Below are positions 27,846 to 36,083 of a stretch of 64,000 bases of DNA, piece by piece. Under the pieces are notes generated by a model. The model searched no databases. It had not been told where the DNA came from and worked only from the letters and a program-made list of their open reading frames with translations. The stretch comes from a virus. A program made the translations under genes and the position numbers. Positions within the stretch are counted from its first letter, which is position 1, and the number at the start of each line of letters is the position of its first letter. The DNA lies in the IMG/VR virus record IMGVR_UViG_3300036768_001501, positions 27,514 through 91,513 of that record, one strand, 5' to 3'.

Positions 27846-28916
27846 ATGAAGAGAGCAATTTTGGCCCTAGCTCTTATGTTTGTAGCTTCTATTTCTCGTG
27901 CTGCCTGGCGCGAGGAGGTGAACGGCATCAATGGCGTGCCGATGCCGTCGCGCATGACGCAGTTTGACGTAGATGACAATGGTGATATTTATGTAGCCCA
28001 AACGTCGTTTACCGCTGACCGGCACGGCCTTGCTGTTGTGAGGCGCATCCACAACCGTATCTCCGACGTTGTGTTTGCCTATGAAACCAGGGCAACGGGA
28101 ATTGGTTGCACCGTGTTACTGGATATTCGGAACGGCCATAAGCTTGTCTATTTCATGTGCAGTAGCAGCGAACGTGGGGTTTACGACATTGACGCAGGTA
28201 CGACTAACCCAGTTCCGTACCTGAATCAGCCAATGCGCATGCTGGCACTGAACGACGGACTGTATTTTTCGCCATACGCCCAGCTTGTGAAGTTGGCGGA
28301 CGGAACGTTGTCAACAGTGTTTGGTAGCGGGACTCGGTTCGCTTGCGATTCCTCCGGTACCGATGCTCCACTCATCAGCTCTATGGCCTATCTAAATAAG
28401 TGGTATTTTGCTGAAACTGCTTGTTATGGGATCGGATCGCTTTGGCGCCTGAACGGCAGGGGCGCGGAGCGGATTACCAGCTTTACCGGCGCACAACCAA
28501 GTGTTGGACAAAGTATAATCGGAAGCAAAGTGCAGTCACCCGCTCTTGATGGTCGCGGCAATCTCTTGGCCGTACTGGATCGCGCTACGTCAACAGTTTA
28601 TCTTTTGGGCGAAGACCTGGTTGTGACAGGAGCCGTTGACTCTGTGCCGGTTTCTTCTGGTTCGTTTGCGCGCGTAATTCTCGGGCCACGTCGTGTGTAC
28701 GTGCTGGACGTGCAGCGGGAGACTATCTATTCGGAACAGATTCCTGGCATGCCGGAGCCGACCAACACGCCTGAGGTTCCTACGGCCACGCCGACAAGTC
28801 CACCGGTTCCAACGAACACGCCAGAGCCAACCGCGACAGTGCCTGCACCTGTGTGTCCGGCTGCGGTTTGTGATGCACTAAGATCAGCCGCAACGCTTTG
28901 CGGGTGTAACTTGTAA
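27846..28916 (+). CDS. Secreted beta-propeller-like protein (356 aa)
   Basis: ATG 27846 is chosen because CAGGAG lies 6 bases upstream; an earlier in-frame ATG lacks a site. The signal peptide is MKRAILALALMFVASISRAA. The body has repeated strand patterns (FDVDDNGDIYVAQ, LDGRGNLLAVLDR) like NHL or six-bladed propellers, then a short Pro/Thr linker (TNTPEVPTATPTSPP) and a Cys-containing end (CPAAVCDALRSAATLCGCNL). The linker and terminal cysteines match the style of neighbouring exported genes. Its role may be binding or scaffold; no catalytic residues are evident. Confidence 0.65.
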   Translation: MKRAILALALMFVASISRAAWREEVNGINGVPMPSRMTQFDVDDNGDIYVAQTSFTADRHGLAVVRRIHNRISDVVFAYETRATGIGCTVLLDIRNGHKLVYFMCSSSERGVYDIDAGTTNPVPYLNQPMRMLALNDGLYFSPYAQLVKLADGTLSTVFGSGTRFACDSSGTDAPLISSMAYLNKWYFAETACYGIGSLWRLNGRGAERITSFTGAQPSVGQSIIGSKVQSPALDGRGNLLAVLDRATSTVYLLGEDLVVTGAVDSVPVSSGSFARVILGPRRVYVLDVQRETIYSEQIPGMPEPTNTPEVPTATPTSPPVPTNTPEPTATVPAPVCPAAVCDALRSAATLCGCNL

Positions 28917-28935
28917 GTCAAGAAGGAGCTCAGGC

Positions 28936-29427
28936 ATGGTGTACGTGCTTCTCGTGTGTTCGTGGCTGTTCACTAGCGTTGCTTATGCACAAGCAGATCG
29001 TGGCCTCGGGATTCAGACAGCGGCTACGCCAACCGCCGTGATTGATGCGCATTGTTATAACTATAACGGGGAACAAAGGTGCGCTGACAAGATTATTGAT
29101 TCCCCACGCTGGAACCGCATCTACCAAGGCCCATTTGTAGGCGGTACTCCTGGTACGCCTACACCGGCGATACCACCAACACCGACGGTTGGGGCTGGTA
29201 CGCCAACGCCTATTCCTGCTTCCTGGTGCTACTGTTGCGCTAGGGGTCCGACACCTAATACGGGGCGAGTCTTGGTGTCCGTTGGTCCACAACCGTGGGG
29301 TGGCCCTGGTATTTATTTATCGGACTCGGATTGCGTGCGCTATCCCGCTCCGGCAACAGGTGATTGTTCCAACTTGTACGTAACCAGGCAGAACGTAGGA
29401 GACTACGTACGATGCGACATGCAGTAA
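28936..29427 (+). CDS. Small secreted protein with Pro/Thr linker (163 aa)
   Basis: ATG 28936 follows AAGGAG. The signal peptide is MVYVLLVCSWLFTSVAYAQ. The mature protein has a short N-terminal part with two cysteines, a TPGTPTPAIPPTPTVG linker near residue 75, and a C-terminal part starting SWCYCCARGPTP with further cysteines. It overlaps the next gene by 16 bases. The function is unknown; it shares design (signal, linker, Cys module) with its neighbours. Confidence 0.6.
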   Translation: MVYVLLVCSWLFTSVAYAQADRGLGIQTAATPTAVIDAHCYNYNGEQRCADKIIDSPRWNRIYQGPFVGGTPGTPTPAIPPTPTVGAGTPTPIPASWCYCCARGPTPNTGRVLVSVGPQPWGGPGIYLSDSDCVRYPAPATGDCSNLYVTRQNVGDYVRCDMQ

Positions 29428-32400
29428 TCTCAATTGGGCTTGTCGGCCTAATGTGCGCGCTTGTTGTCAACGCGCAGCCGCGCGTAGATGATGCCTACTC
29501 AGATAGCGAAGCACGCAGATCGATTCAGGCCTCTCCACCACTATCTTATGATTCTTCCACTGGCACAATGTCATTACCGCAAACCGTATGGCCGCTTACT
29601 TGGGGCGGCACGAATAACGGGGCACTTACAGATAGCCCAACTGGACAGGTTCTGCGTGTAGTTGGCGGCCAGGTCGTTAATGCACCAGTTCCGCAAGCTG
29701 ATATTGCGAGTGCGTTCGCCCTGTATGTTGACCCAGCCGGTACCGATGGCCCCGAGTGTGGCCCAATCAACAAACCGTGTAAAACGATTACAGGGCCGCA
29801 GGGTGTGCATGCGCGGATTCTGGCGAATAATGACAATGGGGCTTTTACATGTTCTAACGACAATGCCAAAAGTTGCATGCGCTGTGCTGGCGGTACGAAT
29901 TCAGGGGCGACATGCAACGAGCATCGCGATTGTACCGGAGGCGGTGTGTGTTCAACGCTTGTGTGCAGTGGTACGGATACACCATGCATGAAATACTGTT
30001 CAACGAGCGATATTGGCTGCTCAATTGACAATGATTGCCCATCGAATGAAACATGTTCCCGTACTCATCCGTCGTCACCGTGTGCAGCGGCATCATGTGT
30101 CAATGGCCCCAGGAGTTGGTGCGGTGGTGGTGCATGTAATATATTCGCAACTAAGACCTATGCGATTAACTTAGCTGTAGGCCAGTACAATGAATGGATT
30201 GGCTTTGCGTGCCAAGGAAATCAGAATATCCAATGCCACACCGATGCGGACTGCGGAGCGAACGGTCCATGTATTGATACAACAGTAAAATCTATTCCAT
30301 CCCCTGGCTGGCTTACGTACATTGGGCCAGATCGGCAATCGGCGGCAATTATTTCTGGATCAAGCATTGCAACGATGTATGTTTCCAACAGGCTTACCCT
30401 CGCGTTTCGGCGTTTGCAAATAATAAATGTCGGCAACGGAAACGCGTTATGGTTTGCTGGTGATGTGTGGGGCGCGGGCGTAACACATAGCGGGCTAGTT
30501 CACTGGGGTGACGGATACGATGCCATTATTTCTGGCCCAGGCAATGTTACAGTAGGTTTTGACGATATTTGGACGTACGGTTTTAGCTCAAATGCTTCAT
30601 TTCGCTCTATTCGCATTGAGCACGACAGCGCACTGGTATGTGCTAATAACACGCAATTTTCATGTTTGTCCGATGCTGATTGTCCGGGGTCATCGTGTGT
30701 TAAGAATAGGCGTTTTGGGTCAAGCGGCGCGATCCAATCTGTTATATCTCCACGTGCATCCGGTGGATCTGGTGACTCTATAATTGATTTTGCATTTATT
30801 CAGGGAGGATCTAAAGTAACAGCAGATTATCAAGGGCAAGTTGAGTTTGTGTTTAATCGTTGTGCTAGTGGCTTTAACACTGGCATTGTGCGCAGCTTGA
30901 TTAATGGATTCTCGTTCCCATCGCCGTACAAACATGCCGCTTTGGTAGCTATTCGTGGTCCATGCCAGTCAAACAATGCTTTCATATCTGGAGGTATATC
31001 CCAGGTGTCAGTACGAGATACAACTTTTGCGAAGTTGCGTTCGATTCCAGATAGGTCGCCGTTGTACGATATGATTATTGGTGACAAAGTTGATATGCTC
31101 TATGCTGGCAACGTCGCGTATAATGCCTGCCGTCGGCGCTTCGAGGGCACGGGCACGATTAGATATATTGACCCGAACGCCAGGACCACTGATCTTGGCC
31201 AGCGCTGGGGAGGCAATGCTGGCGGTTATCTTGGGGTGCTTGACTGTGACCAACCGCAGACCACAACGCTTGCTTCGCCGACAGTGACACTCTCGCAAAC
31301 TACGGGCGGTACACTTAGCAATGGGACTTACTGTTATCGCGCGACCGCTGTGAGCGAGTTCGGGGAAACTGTCGCCGGCGATGCTGCATGTATCACGCTT
31401 AGCGGCTGCAGTTCGAATTGCGCCGTGGCAATTACGGTGAACCAGGTTCATGGTGCCACTGGGTGGAAGATTTACGGACGACCGACTACATCCGGAGGCA
31501 CGTTCGGGCTTTTGCAGACGCTCTCTAGCTGGTCGTCGAATACATGGACGGATACTGGTGGTGGCACACCTGGCGCTGCACCGCCTAGTACAGATAGCTC
31601 TGCGCAACCGAATCCTATCGATGGCGAACTGTGGATGTCCAAGGTTGGCACGCGATATATCCCACGTTACCGTTCCGGTGGCACAACTTATTCGATTCCA
31701 ATCGGGCAAACCGGTGATGGGACTAACAACGGCGGTACGGTTGGATTTTTTACGCCTGACGGAACGCAGTTCGCGTCAATTTTAGACGTACCAGCTTTTT
31801 CCTTTACGCTATATCAAACTAATCGCGCCACTGTAGGTATTGGTATTAATGGCACCGGCCTGCTGTCATGTAGTACTTTTGATAGTAACAGATGCTCAGT
31901 TCCCAATGCCCCAATCTCGGCGAACCATATAGCCAACAAGTCGTATGTGGATACGAGCAAGCGTACGCTCCTGCTTTCGCCGATGGCATTCACTGCTGCT
32001 ACGGCCTGCACGCAGGATGTTGTCGCACCAAGTGGGAATACCCCAGGATATAGTTATCTTTCCTGCCCTGATGCCGCCGGGTCGGAATTCTCGGTCGTTT
32101 TTTCCATGCCAGACGGATGGTCAGGGTCAGCGCTTGCAGTAGCGCCTGTTGCGTTACATCGCGATTCCGCGAGCAACACGCTTGCGATTGATTGGAGTTG
32201 TAAGTGTGTTTCCTCGGGGTCTGCGATTACCGCTGCCTATGGCACGACGGCTACGACGTCGCAAACGGCATCGAGTGCAGATACTGTGACGCAGGCCACG
32301 TTCACTAATATTACCTGTGCGGGTACATGTAGTGGCACGTCAACTGTGGCGTTGCGTGGAGTTGTGAATACTACCAGCAGTAGCTGGACCAACGATCCGC

Positions 32401-32450
32401 GCATTCTCGGGGTAGAGGTGCGGTATGATCGGTCGGCGCATTCTGACTAG
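29412..32450 (+). CDS. Secreted fibre-like Cys-rich protein (1012 aa)
   Basis: ATG 29412 is chosen over an upstream TTG: GGAG lies about 10 bases before it and it starts the signal peptide (MRHAVISIGLVGLMCALVVN, then AQP). Residues about 45-90 contain PLTWGGTNNGALTDSPTGQV, the type of sequence seen at the base of phage tail fibres. A block of Cys repeats follows (CAGGTNSGATC, CTGGGVCS, CSIDNDCPSNETC, CHTDADCGANGPC, CLSDADCPGSSC), then beta-solenoid-like strands, a fibronectin-like segment near residue 640 (GTYCYRATAVSEFGETVAGD) and a Ser/Thr-rich C-terminal domain. It may be a tail fibre or spike, or a surface protein; a signal peptide is unexpected for a virion fibre. Confidence 0.65.
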   Translation: MRHAVISIGLVGLMCALVVNAQPRVDDAYSDSEARRSIQASPPLSYDSSTGTMSLPQTVWPLTWGGTNNGALTDSPTGQVLRVVGGQVVNAPVPQADIASAFALYVDPAGTDGPECGPINKPCKTITGPQGVHARILANNDNGAFTCSNDNAKSCMRCAGGTNSGATCNEHRDCTGGGVCSTLVCSGTDTPCMKYCSTSDIGCSIDNDCPSNETCSRTHPSSPCAAASCVNGPRSWCGGGACNIFATKTYAINLAVGQYNEWIGFACQGNQNIQCHTDADCGANGPCIDTTVKSIPSPGWLTYIGPDRQSAAIISGSSIATMYVSNRLTLAFRRLQIINVGNGNALWFAGDVWGAGVTHSGLVHWGDGYDAIISGPGNVTVGFDDIWTYGFSSNASFRSIRIEHDSALVCANNTQFSCLSDADCPGSSCVKNRRFGSSGAIQSVISPRASGGSGDSIIDFAFIQGGSKVTADYQGQVEFVFNRCASGFNTGIVRSLINGFSFPSPYKHAALVAIRGPCQSNNAFISGGISQVSVRDTTFAKLRSIPDRSPLYDMIIGDKVDMLYAGNVAYNACRRRFEGTGTIRYIDPNARTTDLGQRWGGNAGGYLGVLDCDQPQTTTLASPTVTLSQTTGGTLSNGTYCYRATAVSEFGETVAGDAACITLSGCSSNCAVAITVNQVHGATGWKIYGRPTTSGGTFGLLQTLSSWSSNTWTDTGGGTPGAAPPSTDSSAQPNPIDGELWMSKVGTRYIPRYRSGGTTYSIPIGQTGDGTNNGGTVGFFTPDGTQFASILDVPAFSFTLYQTNRATVGIGINGTGLLSCSTFDSNRCSVPNAPISANHIANKSYVDTSKRTLLLSPMAFTAATACTQDVVAPSGNTPGYSYLSCPDAAGSEFSVVFSMPDGWSGSALAVAPVALHRDSASNTLAIDWSCKCVSSGSAITAAYGTTATTSQTASSADTVTQATFTNITCAGTCSGTSTVALRGVVNTTSSSWTNDPRILGVEVRYDRSAHSD

Positions 32451-33144
32451 TGTTGCGTGCCTGTCACTCGTGTCCAGCGAGGCACTAGCCTACACGTACT
32501 TGCAGGTCTGCAACGCCGGAAGCACAACCTTTACTACGTCCATAAGTTGTAGTGGCAATGTTCCCGGCATGGGGGCGGTCGTTGTTGCTCATTCTTCTGA
32601 TAATACCTCCGGATACAGTATTACATCATCATGGGCAAGCGCCAGCCCCTTGAGTAGTACACTTGAGGTCAACAATGGCGCTAATCTTGATGGAGTTGGG
32701 CGAACATTCAGTGTGCCGTCTGCAGCAACTGGAGCAGCATGGTCAGGTTCTTTTACGGATAGTGTACGTGTCAAAAACATATGCGTTGCGCATATAGCAC
32801 ACACGAGGGTTTTCAATCTGACTCAAACACAAACAGCGACTGGTAGCGGCACGACTGTCTCTGTGCCTGCAGCCACTACGAGCTGCCCTTCTGGCTATAC
32901 TATGGCAACGATTGTGTCTGTAATGACATACTCTGGCTCTGCGCCGACCTTATCGGGCACTGGGACGCAACTCTGCGGCATAGATAACTTTGTCTCCTCG
33001 ACGCATCGCGCCACATTCCAGCACGGGTACGATGGCAGCAATGCATTCAGTGGCACGCTGTCGGTATCTGCAACGTGGGTGGCGATAGCTTATCGTTTTT
33101 GCCCGAAACGCAACATAGCGGGGTGGATTGGGACAACTGACTGA
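32425..33144 (+). CDS. Secreted beta-rich protein (239 aa)
   Basis: ATG 32425 overlaps the previous gene by 26 bases with GAGGTG upstream. The signal peptide covers about 22 residues (MIGRRILTSVACLSLVSSEA, then LA). The mature part is Ser/Thr-rich with alternating strands (FTTSISCSGNVPGMGAVVV) and scattered cysteines. The sequence resembles jelly-roll or Ig-like fibre heads in composition only. Function unknown. Confidence 0.55.
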   Translation: MIGRRILTSVACLSLVSSEALAYTYLQVCNAGSTTFTTSISCSGNVPGMGAVVVAHSSDNTSGYSITSSWASASPLSSTLEVNNGANLDGVGRTFSVPSAATGAAWSGSFTDSVRVKNICVAHIAHTRVFNLTQTQTATGSGTTVSVPAATTSCPSGYTMATIVSVMTYSGSAPTLSGTGTQLCGIDNFVSSTHRATFQHGYDGSNAFSGTLSVSATWVAIAYRFCPKRNIAGWIGTTD

Positions 33145-33155
33145 GGAGCAGATGA

Positions 33156-34238
33156 TTGAAGCGGGCGGTCGGGATACCGATTTGTGTCGTTGTGGCGCTA
33201 GCGATTTATGTTATTGCTACGCGCCCAAGCAAAGTTGGCGCTTATCCTCGTCCATTTTGGTTCGGTGCACCGACAAGTACGCCTACCCCTACCAATACCC
33301 CTACACATACCCCTACGGATACGCCAACGAACACCCCAACGAACACGCCCACCAGCACGCCAACGAACACCTCGACCCATACGCCCACCTTGCCCCCCAC
33401 AAGCACCCCAACCAATACTCCGACAAGCACGCCAACTTCAACACCAACGCGAACTTATACCCCGACCAGCACGCCGACTAATACGCCGACGAGTATCCCT
33501 ACAGAGACACCGACTAACACGCCAACAAATACGCCAACACCTACGTCTACGCCGATTGGCGGCGGACAAGAAGTACAGTTTACCGCTACACCGACAAGGA
33601 CACCGACGAGTACAAGCACCAGTACGTCTACAGGAACTCCAACATATTCACCAACGCCTACAGCATCTCCGACATATACTTTTACGCCTACCGCTACCCC
33701 AACAGCCACGCCAACACTCGGGCCGAACGACTGCTGTGAGTGGCTTGAGTCCGGCACATGGCAGGCCTGCGCAATTCCAGTGGCCGGCATTTGTCCTACA
33801 GGGGCAACTGGCGTGTACGGTGCCAGGTGCGTTGACGGCGTATGTTCAACAACGCCAATTGGGAACTGTCCACCGACGCCAACGCGCACACCGACACCAA
33901 CGGAGACACCAATTGAGGTTGGCGGCGGATCAACGTTCGGCAATACATATCCGCGTGAGGAGATTGTTACAACGTATCGGCTGCAGAACGGCTGCATAAA
34001 TATAACAGTAAGCGGTTCGTCTACGGCTGTGTTCTACGTTCCGCCCAACGTCCCTGTTCCAAATTTGTCATCTTATGTAGTACACTGTAGTGTGTCTGGC
34101 AATCAGTATCTAAGCGTTGACGAGATTGCGATGGTAACCGACAGTTACGCAGTGGTTTGGGTTTCGAACGCATCGGCCTCGATGCAGGGAGGACAACTAT
34201 GTTGTCTCTTCTACAATCAATCGCAGTTATATCCTTAA
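33156..34238 (+). CDS. Membrane-anchored or secreted Thr-Pro repeat protein (360 aa)
   Basis: TTG 33156 lies 7 bases after GAGGAG; an ATG at 33152 is in another frame and too close to that site. Residues 5-22 are a hydrophobic segment ([18 protein letters not shown]) that may stay as an anchor. A Thr-Pro stalk (about 40-190) contains one [17 protein letters not shown] unit, the same spacer that occurs 11 times in the LamG gene. A Cys-rich section ([16 protein letters not shown]), a second short linker and a C-terminal domain beginning [13 protein letters not shown], comparable with the LamG protein's end, follow. It is probably a recombined relative of the LamG gene. Confidence 0.65.
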   Translation: MKRAVGIPICVVVALAIYVIATRPSKVGAYPRPFWFGAPTSTPTPTNTPTHTPTDTPTNTPTNTPTSTPTNTSTHTPTLPPTSTPTNTPTSTPTSTPTRTYTPTSTPTNTPTSIPTETPTNTPTNTPTPTSTPIGGGQEVQFTATPTRTPTSTSTSTSTGTPTYSPTPTASPTYTFTPTATPTATPTLGPNDCCEWLESGTWQACAIPVAGICPTGATGVYGARCVDGVCSTTPIGNCPPTPTRTPTPTETPIEVGGGSTFGNTYPREEIVTTYRLQNGCINITVSGSSTAVFYVPPNVPVPNLSSYVVHCSVSGNQYLSVDEIAMVTDSYAVVWVSNASASMQGGQLCCLFYNQSQLYP

Positions 34239-34621
34239 TGCTTCTTGCCTCCTGCCGCGCTATTGAGTTCAACGATAGCAGCAGGAACGTAGTCTACGAG
34301 AAGTTCGGTGGTTTTGTCCCCTGCCTGCTTGACCAGGATGCGGACAATCTCAGATGGTGCGAGATGGACATGATTGGTGCTGTCGGGTTTCATGTCCTGA
34401 TGGACCCAAGCGGGAACTCCGTGCTCTCCGCAACTGATACTTATAAGATCGAGTACGCGCCAAATCCATCCGAAGGGCGTGCGCCACTTTGTCTTGGCAA
34501 GCCGTTATCGTGGAAGAATCGTTATATAATTCCTGCCGGGTACGTATTCTCTATTGGCAGCAAGGTTTTTGTGCCGTGTAGCATCGGCGGTACGCAGCTA
34601 TATGGGAAAATTGTGGATTAG
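34199..34621 (+). CDS. Putative lipoprotein (140 aa)
   Basis: ATG 34199 follows GGGAGG. The N-terminus [19 protein letters not shown] is a lipoprotein signal with a lipobox (LLAS/C), so the mature chain would begin at the cysteine and be lipid-anchored outside the cytoplasm. The rest (about 120 residues) is beta-rich with four more cysteines (for example [15 protein letters not shown]). Overlapping the upstream gene by 40 bases, it ends the exported-protein run. Phage lipoproteins can act in superinfection exclusion; that role here is only a suggestion. Confidence 0.6.
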   Translation: MLSLLQSIAVISLMLLASCRAIEFNDSSRNVVYEKFGGFVPCLLDQDADNLRWCEMDMIGAVGFHVLMDPSGNSVLSATDTYKIEYAPNPSEGRAPLCLGKPLSWKNRYIIPAGYVFSIGSKVFVPCSIGGTQLYGKIVD

Positions 34622-34637
34622 CAATTCTTAGTGAGCC

Positions 34638-34958
34638 ATGAAAAAGGCCGCTGAGTATGTTGTTTGGCTCCTTAAGCTCGCGGCCATGATCATTCTGCTA
34701 GTGCCTGGAATTTGCCTTGTCTATGTAGGCAAGCAACTTTGCGAAGCCGCTAGATGGCTTGGCAAGGGCAACACAAAACAGATCACCGGCAAGCATGTAA
34801 CTAGAACTGTCAAAAAAATATGTACAAAATGCGCAGGATACGGTTACTACGGACAGGAAACGTGCTATAAGTGTGACGGGACCGGCGAAATCTGGACTTC
34901 AGTCAGTTGGTACGTGGTTAACGGGTACGTTGACGATGCTGAGCGCGTTGACATCTAG
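34638..34958 (+). CDS. Membrane protein with DnaJ-type zinc-finger pair (106 aa)
   Basis: One or two N-terminal hydrophobic segments (about residues 6-32) precede a cytoplasmic domain holding CTKCAGYG and CYKCDGTG (about residues 61-81). Two CxxCxGxG motifs form one zinc site of the DnaJ cysteine-rich domain. No J domain is present. Proteins with this half-module are often small chaperone-like or adaptor proteins; its membrane anchoring here is notable. The start ATG 34638 has only a weak ribosome site (GTGAG). Confidence 0.6.
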   Translation: MKKAAEYVVWLLKLAAMIILLVPGICLVYVGKQLCEAARWLGKGNTKQITGKHVTRTVKKICTKCAGYGYYGQETCYKCDGTGEIWTSVSWYVVNGYVDDAERVDI

Positions 34959-34969
34959 GTTGTGAAGCC

Positions 34970-35230
34970 ATGTTTGGTATGACAAGAATTAGGCTTGCTG
35001 TTGGAGAGCCAAGTCAGGATAAGCGCTATCTAGTTAACGTCGTCTGGCAACATGACGACGTCATAGCGTTAAAGTCTAACAGCACAGCCTACTGTATTGA
35101 TGCCGCTTCAGAATATGCCATGAAGATTATGGAGAAAAACTGCGATGTGGAGCACGGCAAGCACTACTGGCAATGGAGCATTGAGATTAACAGTAAGCTC
35201 ATTGTTCACTCATTGCCTGAGCCCTGGTAG
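34970..35230 (+). CDS. Hypothetical protein (86 aa)
   Basis: The gene lies 11 bases after the zinc-finger gene. ATG 34970 or ATG 34979 may be the start; neither has a strong ribosome site. The product is a small, soluble, mixed alpha/beta protein ending WSIEINSKLIVHSLPEPW. I do not recognise it. Its stop lies in a short inverted repeat shared with the convergent gene downstream. Confidence 0.5.
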   Translation: MFGMTRIRLAVGEPSQDKRYLVNVVWQHDDVIALKSNSTAYCIDAASEYAMKIMEKNCDVEHGKHYWQWSIEINSKLIVHSLPEPW

Positions 35231-35250
35231 AGCTCAAGAAATCTCTACCA
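35225..35250. terminator. Hairpin at the convergent gene junction
   Basis: TGGTAGAG (35225-35232) and CTCTACCA (35243-35250) form a perfect 8-bp stem with a 10-nt loop, spanning the stop codons of both convergent genes. There is no T tract on either strand, so bidirectional termination or transcript stabilisation is only a possibility. Confidence 0.4.
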
Positions 35251-35704
35251 AGCGCACGGAACCATCGTTGCTCATGATCAGCATGCAGTCGTGGTCCTCG
35301 TCGATCCACACGAGCTCCTCGGCGTCTTCTCCGACTTCGATGGGGTTGCCGAACAGCCGTGTAAGTGTCTTTAGTTTTGGGTCGAACAGCCCGAAGCGAA
35401 CCAAGCGAATAATTTCGTAGTCCAATGCCCGGCCAACGAGCGCACAGCCACGCAAGAACAAAAGCTCGAAAGCGAACTCTGCAATTAGCCCAGAATCCAG
35501 GTTCTCCAGCAGCGCAATCGTAATTTGTTTGCGTTCCATTTCGTTAATGAGCGCGCCGGCTTCGGCCTGTAGCATCGGGAACCATACATTATATGCGCGG
35601 TCCTGATCATCTACGGCCCATTTGCAGGCTGCGTCGGCATCTTCCATGCTTGCAAGCGCGCGACGGGCAACAATTCCTGCTAATAATTCGTTTGGATTGT
35701 TCAT
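35234..35704 (-). CDS. Hypothetical protein (156 aa)
   Basis: ATG 35704 (minus strand) is preceded by GGGAGGC. The product is mostly helical and acidic, with a C-terminal DAEELVWIDEDHDCMLIMSN stretch that looks beta-stranded. No known motif was recognised. It is the last gene (promoter-distal) of the minus-strand replication block, four bases from the convergent plus-strand gene. Confidence 0.55.
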   Translation of the reverse strand: MNNPNELLAGIVARRALASMEDADAACKWAVDDQDRAYNVWFPMLQAEAGALINEMERKQITIALLENLDSGLIAEFAFELLFLRGCALVGRALDYEIIRLVRFGLFDPKLKTLTRLFGNPIEVGEDAEELVWIDEDHDCMLIMSNDGSVRLVEIS

Positions 35705-35757
35705 ATAGCCTCCCTACGTCATGTTGATTATGTTTATATAGCGCTACTAGCGCCTGG

Positions 35758-35922
35758 TCAAGTAGATTGCTGCTTGTGAGGGCAACTATCTTGTAAGACG
35801 GCTAGCAGCTCACGGTAGGCTCGTTCTCTTGCCGATTGGCTATCCAGAACGGCTACTGCGCAGATTGCTTCGTCGTTGCAGTGGATGCACTTGATTTCTG
35901 GCTTATCTTGCTGAACCTGCAT
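35758..35922 (-). CDS. Small zinc-ribbon-like protein (54 aa)
   Basis: The minus-strand ATG at 35920-35922 opens a 54-codon frame. The product begins MQVQQDKPEIKCIHCNDEAI and ends QDSCPHKQQST, with a CxxC pair and a distal Cys-Pro-His, which could bind one zinc. Codon composition looks natural and a modest GGGGTG site lies upstream. A competing frame overlaps its start, so I am unsure which is translated. Confidence 0.45.
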   Translation of the reverse strand: MQVQQDKPEIKCIHCNDEAICAVAVLDSQSARERAYRELLAVLQDSCPHKQQST

Positions 35923-36083
35923 AATGTTGGCACCCCGACATCATCTTGGTCGCATACGGAAAAGAACTTCGCATGCTCATTACATACATAAAAGATGGTG
36001 TATCCGGCAAAGTTCTTGATTCTCTTCTTGGCGAGCCTGCTGCACTGGACTACGACAAGTTCACCATCGGCATGACGAGGCAT
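35853..36083 (-). CDS. Possible small protein overlapping the clamp gene end (76 aa)
   Basis: This minus-strand frame starts inside the last codons of the clamp gene and contains FYVCNEHAKFFSVCDQDD, a Cys-His pattern like a small metal-binding module. Its C-terminal third overlaps the 54-aa gene in another frame and looks low-complexity. It may be real only in its N-terminal half. Low confidence. Confidence 0.25.
   Translation of the reverse strand: MPRHADGELVVVQCSRLAKKRIKNFAGYTIFYVCNEHAKFFSVCDQDDVGVPTLCRFSKISQKSSASTATTKQSAQ

Noticed and set aside
33128-33481. Plus-strand frame 'Tyr/His/Pro-rich' beginning before the Thr-Pro gene
   Set aside because: It is another frame of the same repeat; its ATG 33152 is only three bases from the ribosome site and the TTG frame gives the expected anchor and stalk.
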